NCBI GenBank assembly: GCA_016284575.1 | Contig: JAEEPD010000212.1 | Coordinates: 1 to 11,993 of the forward strand | Source of the DNA: Bacillota bacterium | GTDB taxonomy: Bacteria > Bacillota > Clostridia > Peptostreptococcales > Anaerovoracaceae | Direction of reading: 5' to 3' | Length of the DNA stretch: 11,993 nucleotides | In this document: one piece after another, positions 6,817 to 11,993 of the stretch | Position numbering within the stretch: position 1 is the first letter of the stretch | Layout: every line of letters begins with the position of its first letter | Notes under the pieces: generated by a model | Seen by the model: only the letters and a program-made list of their open reading frames with translations | Database searches by the model: none | What the model was told of the DNA's origin: nothing | Translations under genes and position numbers: made by a program

Positions 6817-8625
6817 TTGAAGCCATATCAGGAACAATACATTAAAAACGCCCGCGAGATCTCCGTTCTTTGCGACATCAGCCACATCAAGGCCGAGGGC
6901 TTCGGGAACTGGTACAAGGCCCAAATGGAGGTTGAGGAGCGCATCCATGCCCTCAGGCAGGAGAACATGGACCTGCTTGAGGCCAATCTCTTCCCCCTTC
7001 TGGACGAGCTCCACAGTGCAAAGCCCGAGGACATCGCGGAGCTGGAGGAATTCAGCGACAAACTGATGGACTGGGTCAATAACCTGGATGCCGGCATCTA
7101 CGTGGTCATCCACGGAGCTCTGCTGCGTCTTTACCGTGTCCGCAAGGACCGCGGCGCCATCATAAAGGAGCTCTACAAGCTGGGTATGGGTCTCTATTAT
7201 CGGAACAGAGTCCTCGACGGCATCGACCGGGACCGCGTTCTCACCTATCTGAACCAGAACGAAATGGTCTTTACCGAGGCCGGCTCATATCTCAAGTATT
7301 TTTCTGACATCCCGGATGAAGAGACAAAGGGGTATATAATCCGGGCTCTTGCCAACGTGGCCATCTGCACCGCAGACCGCAGGCGGAGCATTGCCGTAAC
7401 CGCCCGCATACTGCGCATCATAAAGGACGACTATTACCGCCAGCTGGCTCCCGGATTGCCCTGGGAGACCTTTCTCAGGCGCACCAACCAGCAGATGAGT
7501 TCAAACAGAACCATCCTCAGCAGAGGCAATCTCAGCACGGAGGAGCTGGCTTCAGTCATGGAATCCTGCTACGAGGTCTTCACGCCTGAGGTCAACAACA
7601 GCGACCCGAACATACGCTGGCTCTGGCCTTACTACGAGATGGAGTACAGCTGCGGCTTTGTGGATCTGAATACCACGCTCCAGCGTCTCCAGTCCCTCAT
7701 CACCCGCCCCGTGGCAGACAGATACGATGAATCCGGGCTTTACCAGACCGTTCAGCTGCCGATCTATTACGGAAAGCTCATGGCGCAGAAAGCTGCGCTT
7801 CAGAGCGATCCAAAGCACGTCCGTTTTCTTGCGGAAGCGTACGAAGGCATGATGCAGACCCTGATGTCTGTGCCGGTGGAGGCCTTCTCCAATCACCTCT
7901 TCTATGATGTCCGGCTGGTACTCTCCGAATATCTGGAGATCCCCGGGCTGCCAAGCTACAGGGAGATAAGCGAAAAGCTGATGCAGCGTTTTTCTGGTCA
8001 GCTTTACATACGTTCAAGGCGCATAGGAGATATGATCGCCGCTATATGCAGCTATATTTTCTCTCAGAAGCCCGATTTCTTTGATGACATCCCCTTTATC
8101 GGCAGCTGCACAGATCCCGATAAAAAGCTGTCTCTGATAATCGATCACGCTGAAGGCTGCGGGCTTTATCACGATTTCGGCCGCATCAAAATGAATATGG
8201 ACCGCACCATGCAGACGAGGGAGCTTTTCGATGACGAATTCCAGATCTTCACCCTCCATGCGATAGCCGGCCATGACGATCTTGCCGAAAGGAGCTCAAC
8301 TGAAGCCTTTGCTGACGCAGCTTTAGGTCATCACAGCTGGTACAATGGCAGCGACGGCTATCCGGATTCCTATGTGCGCAACGATTCCCCTTACCGCCAG
8401 ATGACAGACGTCACCGCAGCAGCGGTATATCTTGCGGATAATTACGCAGCGGAGCCTGAAGGGATCTTCGACAGGATGCAGTCGCTGGCTCCAAGGCAGT
8501 TCTCTCCCATGGTCGCCGCCTACCTGTCTGACAAAGGACTGCAGAAAAAGCTCAGGGAGCTGCTGGAAGACAGCGGAGAAGCCTATTACAGGGAAGTCTG
8601 GCACCAGCTCACAGAAAATAAATAA
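6817..8625 (+). CDS. Protein with helical N-terminus and degenerate HD-GYP-like domain
   Basis: The 602-residue product starts at TTG 6817, supported by AGGAGG (6804-6809) 7 bases upstream; no better ATG is near. Residues 1 to about 390 look mainly helical and I do not recognise the domain. The C-terminal part resembles HD-GYP, the c-di-GMP phosphodiesterase fold: GLYHDFGRIK (449-458) for HDIGKI, HAIAG (481-485) for HPxxG, GHHSWYNGSDGYP (504-516) for the HHE..DGSGYP segment, and LADNY (539-543) for the later metal-binding Asp. Arg399 stands where the first HD-GYP histidine is expected (RSRRI for HSxRV) and Arg456 replaces the usual Lys. It may therefore be a weak or non-catalytic HD-GYP. It follows the hybrid kinase by 47 bases and is probably its partner or output. 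The HD-GYP likeness is good; the function is inferred. Confidence 0.75.
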   Translation: MKPYQEQYIKNAREISVLCDISHIKAEGFGNWYKAQMEVEERIHALRQENMDLLEANLFPLLDELHSAKPEDIAELEEFSDKLMDWVNNLDAGIYVVIHGALLRLYRVRKDRGAIIKELYKLGMGLYYRNRVLDGIDRDRVLTYLNQNEMVFTEAGSYLKYFSDIPDEETKGYIIRALANVAICTADRRRSIAVTARILRIIKDDYYRQLAPGLPWETFLRRTNQQMSSNRTILSRGNLSTEELASVMESCYEVFTPEVNNSDPNIRWLWPYYEMEYSCGFVDLNTTLQRLQSLITRPVADRYDESGLYQTVQLPIYYGKLMAQKAALQSDPKHVRFLAEAYEGMMQTLMSVPVEAFSNHLFYDVRLVLSEYLEIPGLPSYREISEKLMQRFSGQLYIRSRRIGDMIAAICSYIFSQKPDFFDDIPFIGSCTDPDKKLSLIIDHAEGCGLYHDFGRIKMNMDRTMQTRELFDDEFQIFTLHAIAGHDDLAERSSTEAFADAALGHHSWYNGSDGYPDSYVRNDSPYRQMTDVTAAAVYLADNYAAEPEGIFDRMQSLAPRQFSPMVAAYLSDKGLQKKLRELLEDSGEAYYREVWHQLTENK

Positions 8626-8663
8626 GCCCTGAAGTATAGGGCAAAGTCATAGTTTTGATATAA

Positions 8664-8698
8664 AAAACTCTGCTATCCTGAGAAGACAGCAGAGTTTT
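8664..8698. terminator. Bidirectional hairpin terminator between converging genes
   Basis: AACTCTGCT (8666-8674) and AGCAGAGTT (8688-8696) form a perfect 9-bp stem with a 13-base loop. A-rich sequence on the left (8662-8667) and TTTT on the right (8695-8698) give a T-tract on each strand, so it can end the HD-GYP-like gene on the plus strand and the deformylase on the minus strand. Confidence 0.85.
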
Positions 8699-8726
8699 CT
8701 GTATTTCAGTTAAAGTCCGGCTTCGC

Positions 8727-9143
8727 TCAGATCAGAATGCCATTGGTCATGTCTATCTCGTGCTGGATTATCTGGGCTGTAAGACCGGTGAAAGTCCCCT
8801 TGTGCTTCTTGAAGGCCAGGTCGAAGTACTCCACAGTGATCTTTTCATAGCGCACCGTTGGCCTTACTCCGGGCAGGGACAGGCAGCCCTCCTCCGTGTC
8901 GTAGGGCTTGGATTTTGCTGTAATCACCGGATTTAGCATCAGCTGCGGCTGCCCGCTTATCTGGTCCACATAAACTATGATCCGCTTGCTTACGCCTATC
9001 ATATTCGCCGCCATGCCTAGGCATTCATGCCTGTGGGCATTCAGCGTCTCCAGCAGGTCCATGGCTGCCGGGATATCAGCCCTTGTGGCATCCGCGCTCT
9101 TTACTGAAAGAAACAGCGGATCCTTCATGATCTCTCTTACCAT
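8727..9143 (-). CDS. def: Peptide deformylase-family protein with altered HExxH motif
   Basis: This 138-residue protein belongs to the short Firmicute peptide deformylase group, which removes the formyl group from nascent proteins using a metal bound by one Cys and two His. It has GMAANMIG (43-50) in place of GLAAPQIG, so the catalytic-loop Gln is Met, and EEGCLSLPG (84-92) with metal ligand Cys87. The last motif is QHEIDMTNGILI (127-138): His128 and Glu129 are kept but Met132 replaces the second metal-binding His. Codon ATG differs from either His codon at all three bases, so this is not a single-base error. I start at ATG 9143, since GGGAG (9152-9156) is 8 bases upstream and a promoter -10 lies further upstream, inside the longer GTG-started frame. 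Family is clear; activity is doubtful. Confidence 0.88.
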   Translation of the reverse strand: MVREIMKDPLFLSVKSADATRADIPAAMDLLETLNAHRHECLGMAANMIGVSKRIIVYVDQISGQPQLMLNPVITAKSKPYDTEEGCLSLPGVRPTVRYEKITVEYFDLAFKKHKGTFTGLTAQIIQHEIDMTNGILI

Positions 9144-9167
9144 ACTCTCAGCTCCCTTCATTGCCCG

Positions 9168-9176
9168 ATTATAGCA
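9168..9176 (-). promoter_or_regulatory. Extended -10 promoter for the deformylase gene
   Basis: On the minus strand TGCTATAAT is an exact extended -10 element, 24 bases before the chosen ATG at 9143. No good -35 is seen at 17 bases, which is tolerable for this promoter class. It predicts a very short leader of about 18 bases and rules against the upstream GTG (9206) as the start. Confidence 0.6.
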
Positions 9177-9229
9177 CATTTTCATATAAGTCGCTATATT
9201 TCCCACAGACCCCTCAAAAACGCATCAGC

Positions 9230-9247
9230 GGGGCTCTCAGAGGCCCC
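9230..9247 (-). terminator. Hairpin between permease and deformylase genes
   Basis: GGGGC (9230-9234) and GCCCC (9243-9247) form a GC-rich stem with an 8-base loop that can pair further. On the minus strand a TTTTT run (9216-9220) follows about 9 bases after the stem. The gap makes it an imperfect intrinsic terminator, but it would insulate the deformylase from the upstream permease. Confidence 0.4.
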
Positions 9248-9284
9248 AGAGAGCTTATTAAAAGCGTCAGCAGCAAAACAGAGA

Positions 9285-9308
9285 AAGATGCAGCTCACAC
9301 TGCATCTT
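9285..9308 (-). terminator. Hairpin downstream of the SLC13-like permease
   Basis: AAGATGCAG (9285-9293) and CTGCATCTT (9300-9308) form a perfect 9-bp stem with a 6-base loop, about 43 bases after the permease stop on the minus strand. The following minus-strand sequence (TTCTCTGTTTTG) is T-rich but interrupted. A probable terminator for the two-transporter unit. Confidence 0.6.
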
Positions 9309-9351
9309 CCCTGATTGCTTTTTATCTGATTTTATCCTTTATCCTGCGACC

Positions 9352-10782
9352 CTAAGCAAACATTACACTGGCCAGAGGAATGCCGAGCACAGCAAACATC
9401 ACCAGAACTATTACGATCAGAACTGCAGAATATTTGATGATATCGCCCTTCCCTATCCATTCAAGATTTCCGTAAAGCATGGCTGCAGGAGTTGAGCTTG
9501 AGGGGAACAGGTAGCCGCAGTTGCCGGCAAATAGCAGCAAGGCAAAGTATATCATCGGGTTTATTCCAACTGAAGGAGCCAGAGTAAACAGTATCGTTAT
9601 AGTGATCAGGCCCACAACATTATTGGCCAGAATATTTGTTGCAAGAAGAGCGATGGCAAGGATCATGAAGCCGAAGATCACTCCGCCGCTACCACCTGTG
9701 GCAGCACTTACAAACTGAGTCAGCGCTGCGGAAACACCGGACTCCGCTGAGGTCATGGCGCTGGAGATGGTGAGCGCAGTGGTACTCATGATCATCATGG
9801 GCCACATTATTCCGTTATCGGCAACCTTCTTGAAGGGGAAGCACTGTTTTCCGTCCTTAACTATAAACTGAGACGCAGCAACCACAAGGGCAATTATTCC
9901 TACCGCTCCTATGCGGTTCATATTATCTACAACAAAATTCCCCTTAGGAAGCATATTGGGAATGAGCAGCAGGATAACAAGCGCCAGCATAAGCCAGAGC
10001 GCACTCTTCTGCTCAAAAGTAAATGGCGGAATATTTTCCTTTGACTCATAATTCTTAAGCTTGCTGAGATCCGGCTTGAATATGAGCTTATAAACCAGAA
10101 GGCATACAGCCATCGTAGCAAGAGTAAATATCAGAACAAAAATCATCCAAGGACCATAGGGAACGCTTACAGTGGGATCGACAGCTCTTGCAAAGCCGGT
10201 GACTGCAACCACCGAAATCTGGAATGGGAACACATTCATGGCATTGTTCCCCATAAAGGCGGTCATAAAGATGACCAGGACCACCCAGGGGCTCTTTTTT
10301 TCAAGACCTACCTCTTCGCAGATGCTGTAGATGATGCTCCATACGATCAGCGTTGCAGGAATTCCGCCAATGATAAGTCCGGGGATAAAGGCCGCCAGAA
10401 TTATAAGGATCGTAAGCAGCCAGGGCTTTCCCTTAGCCATCTTGAGATTGATTATTCTGAGCGCCAGCGCATCCCCCATTCCAGAAGATGCGATAACGCC
10501 GCCAAAAAGCAGCAGGAAAAACATCTGCATCAGAGTATTGTTGCTCATAGCTGAGGCGTATAATGCGTTGACACTGCTGAAGCCGGACAGACCCACAAGC
10601 ACCAGGGCAACAAATGAAGGCCAGATAATATCCATGGAGCACCAGGCGTAAATAGTAGCAACCATTATAGCTATCACCTTCATGCCCAGAGCCGTTATAG
10701 GACCTGATGGCGGGATCAGACTGATGACGACCATCAGCACGATATAGATCAACAGATTGATCCAGTCTTTTTTACTTTTCAT
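9352..10782 (-). CDS. SLC13/DASS-like anion permease
   Basis: This 476-residue integral membrane protein looks like a member of the divalent anion:sodium symporter (SLC13, ion transporter superfamily), which brings in dicarboxylates, sulfate or related anions. It has about 11-12 hydrophobic segments arranged in two halves, a cytoplasmic-type charged loop near residues 235-258, and near the C-terminus TNILANNVVG (382-391) and GYLFPSSSTPAAMLYGN (423-439), which resemble the substrate and cation site motifs of the second repeat. I start at ATG 10782 because GGAG lies 7 bases upstream; the in-frame TTG 24 bases further out has no such site. It follows the MFS gene by 75 bases on the same strand and is probably cotranscribed. 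Superfamily is fairly secure; the substrate is not determined. Confidence 0.82.
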   Translation of the reverse strand: MKSKKDWINLLIYIVLMVVISLIPPSGPITALGMKVIAIMVATIYAWCSMDIIWPSFVALVLVGLSGFSSVNALYASAMSNNTLMQMFFLLLFGGVIASSGMGDALALRIINLKMAKGKPWLLTILIILAAFIPGLIIGGIPATLIVWSIIYSICEEVGLEKKSPWVVLVIFMTAFMGNNAMNVFPFQISVVAVTGFARAVDPTVSVPYGPWMIFVLIFTLATMAVCLLVYKLIFKPDLSKLKNYESKENIPPFTFEQKSALWLMLALVILLLIPNMLPKGNFVVDNMNRIGAVGIIALVVAASQFIVKDGKQCFPFKKVADNGIMWPMMIMSTTALTISSAMTSAESGVSAALTQFVSAATGGSGGVIFGFMILAIALLATNILANNVVGLITITILFTLAPSVGINPMIYFALLLFAGNCGYLFPSSSTPAAMLYGNLEWIGKGDIIKYSAVLIVIVLVMFAVLGIPLASVMFA

Positions 10783-10813
10783 GGGATCACTCCTTTGCTG
10801 AAACAAGGACTAA

Positions 10814-10836
10814 AGGGCATACAGTATGCATGCCCT
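10814..10836 (-). other. Intercistronic hairpin between the two transporter genes
   Basis: AGGGCAT (10814-10820) and ATGCCCT (10830-10836) form a perfect 7-bp stem with a 9-base loop in the 75-base gap between the MFS and SLC13-like genes. No clear T-tract follows on the minus strand, so partial attenuation or mRNA processing is more likely than full termination. Confidence 0.45.
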
Positions 10837-10857
10837 GTCCTGAAGGATTATTGATTT

Positions 10858-11993
10858 TTATTTAGCCTTGCTCTGAGCCAGCTTGCCTTTCGGACCCACA
10901 TCAGGGCAGATGAACCAGAACACTGAGGCTATCGCAAACGCCACAGCGCCAAGGGTGAAGATCTTGGTGAAGTCTCCGCCGGAGATGGGGATGATAACAT
11001 AGGTCACGCCATATGCAGCGCCGAGCAGCTGACATGTCACTGAAAGACCTACACCGGAAGCTATATTCTGGGGCTCAACATAGAAGCTGGGGAAGGTCTG
11101 AACAAAGGTCAGATATGATCCTACAGCGGTACCTGCTATGAGAAGGAGAATATAGATCACAGCTCTTGAATCCATTCTGTAGCTCATAAAGATGGCGATG
11201 GTTCCAAGGATGCCATAAACGGCGATAACAGGACGATAGTAGCCAACTTTTCTTGCTATTATAGGAGTAATGACTGCGCCCACACCCATGCCGATGGTCA
11301 TGGCAGTGGTGATGCCTGCAGATGTGGATTCGGGAATGCCTCTGGCAGTAAGACCTCTTACAAGGAAACCCACCATGCAGACCTGAGCGATCATGGTGCA
11401 GAAACCTGCAAAGCCGCCGATCCAGATATACGGATTCTTTACTGCCACCTTAAGGGGCTCAAGGATGGGAGGAGCCGGAGGCAGCGTAACGCCATCAGGG
11501 GCATCCTTTACACAGAGCAGCCACAGAACGATGAAAACAGCGATCATTACAGCAGGAACCGCAAACAGAGCTGTGATGCTGCTGAACTTGCTTGACAGCA
11601 TAAGAGTTATAGTGGAGAAGACGGGAGTTACCGTAAGGCAGAAGCCCATAAGCATGGGGACCTCATCAGGCTTGAACCATACTCTGAAAAGCTTGGACCT
11701 GTTAACTGTGGTAAACAGAGCGATGACGCCGATCAGCAGGTTGCCCCAGAACAGCATCTGGTATCCGCCTGCGAACATTCTGATGATGCAGCCTATAAAA
11801 GCAATTATGGATGCATAATTTACGATTCTTCTTGCGCCAACCTTGTCTGCGATAACACCGCCCAGCAGACCTCCGAATACAGCTACCCACGAGGGTGCAT
11901 TGTAAACAGAGGAGTACTGCTGATTGGTCAGGCCGAACAGATCCACCAAAGTAGCAGATCTTGCACAGACCTGATACTGGGCAATAATCGCTG
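10858..11993 (-). CDS. MFS transporter, 5' end outside window
   Basis: The frame stays open to the right edge, with codons reading AIIAQYQVCARSATLVDLFG upstream of the TTG at 11949, so the gene begins beyond the window and that TTG is internal. About 378 codons are visible. It is a major facilitator superfamily protein: the motif A segment GGLLGGVIADKVGARR lies about 35-50 residues in from the edge, in the loop between helices 2 and 3, and around ten further hydrophobic segments follow with a central loop rich in Pro (APPILEP region, about 11455-11490). The C-terminus ends in a basic tail (KGKLAQSKAK). It may be an organic anion or nutrient porter of the oxalate/formate or CynX-like kind, but the substrate cannot be read. 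It precedes the SLC13-like permease in the same transcription direction. Confidence 0.88.
   Translation of the reverse strand, partial: AIIAQYQVCARSATLVDLFGLTNQQYSSVYNAPSWVAVFGGLLGGVIADKVGARRIVNYASIIAFIGCIIRMFAGGYQMLFWGNLLIGVIALFTTVNRSKLFRVWFKPDEVPMLMGFCLTVTPVFSTITLMLSSKFSSITALFAVPAVMIAVFIVLWLLCVKDAPDGVTLPPAPPILEPLKVAVKNPYIWIGGFAGFCTMIAQVCMVGFLVRGLTARGIPESTSAGITTAMTIGMGVGAVITPIIARKVGYYRPVIAVYGILGTIAIFMSYRMDSRAVIYILLLIAGTAVGSYLTFVQTFPSFYVEPQNIASGVGLSVTCQLLGAAYGVTYVIIPISGGDFTKIFTLGAVAFAIASVFWFICPDVGPKGKLAQSKAK

Noticed and set aside
9144..9206. Upstream GTG start giving a 159-residue deformylase
   Set aside because: The added residues contain the extended -10 element, have no family similarity and lack a ribosome binding site, whereas ATG 9143 has one.
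11947..11949. TTG as start of the MFS gene
   Set aside because: The frame continues open to the window edge with plausible transporter sequence, and a start here would remove the first membrane helix.
1..11993. CRISPR arrays, insertion sequences, tRNA or rRNA genes
   Set aside because: No regularly spaced direct repeats, transposase motifs, terminal inverted repeats with target duplications, or tRNA cloverleaf sequence were seen on reading both strands.

Overview
The window looks like a chromosomal stretch from a fermentative, Gram-positive-type anaerobe, most likely a member of the Clostridia. The reasons are the short Firmicute-type peptide deformylase, strong AGGAGG-type ribosome binding sites, a TTG start with a near-perfect Shine-Dalgarno, frequent ATA and AGG/AGA codons, a separate small PntA membrane subunit, a GH4 glycosidase and a Pct/YdiF-type CoA-transferase. 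This assignment is inference from gene content, since no rRNA or other marker is present. No mobile element, CRISPR array, tRNA or rRNA was seen.

Layout. Bases 66-1818 (+) hold the end of a proton-translocating NAD(P) transhydrogenase operon (small membrane alpha-2 subunit and beta subunit), closed by a very large nested hairpin terminator at 1833-1930. On the opposite strand, 1979-3367 is a lone GH4 NAD-dependent phospho-glycosidase that converges on the transhydrogenase. A 131-bp divergent intergenic region (3368-3498) carries candidate promoters for both directions and an operator-like inverted repeat.

Bases 3499-8625 (+) are the most unusual part. Three same-strand genes sit together: a family I acyl-CoA transferase, then only 1 base later a soluble hybrid histidine kinase with one degenerate and one intact receiver domain, then a 602-residue protein with a large helical N-terminal part and a C-terminal domain resembling a degenerate HD-GYP. 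A bidirectional hairpin terminator (8664-8698) ends the unit. The arrangement suggests that a fermentative CoA-transfer step is genetically coupled to a phosphorelay and an HD-GYP-like output, but no sequence evidence gives the signal.

Bases 8727-11993 (-) carry, in transcription order, a partial MFS transporter that runs off the right edge, an SLC13/DASS-like anion permease, two hairpins, and a peptide deformylase with its own extended -10 promoter. The deformylase lacks the second histidine of the HExxH metal-binding motif (HEIDM instead), which is the clearest single-residue anomaly in the window.

The metabolic theme is redox and fermentation balance (transhydrogenase, CoA-transferase, organic-anion-type transport, phosphosugar hydrolysis) with one embedded signalling cassette. 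All identifications rest on motif recognition and family knowledge, with no database search.
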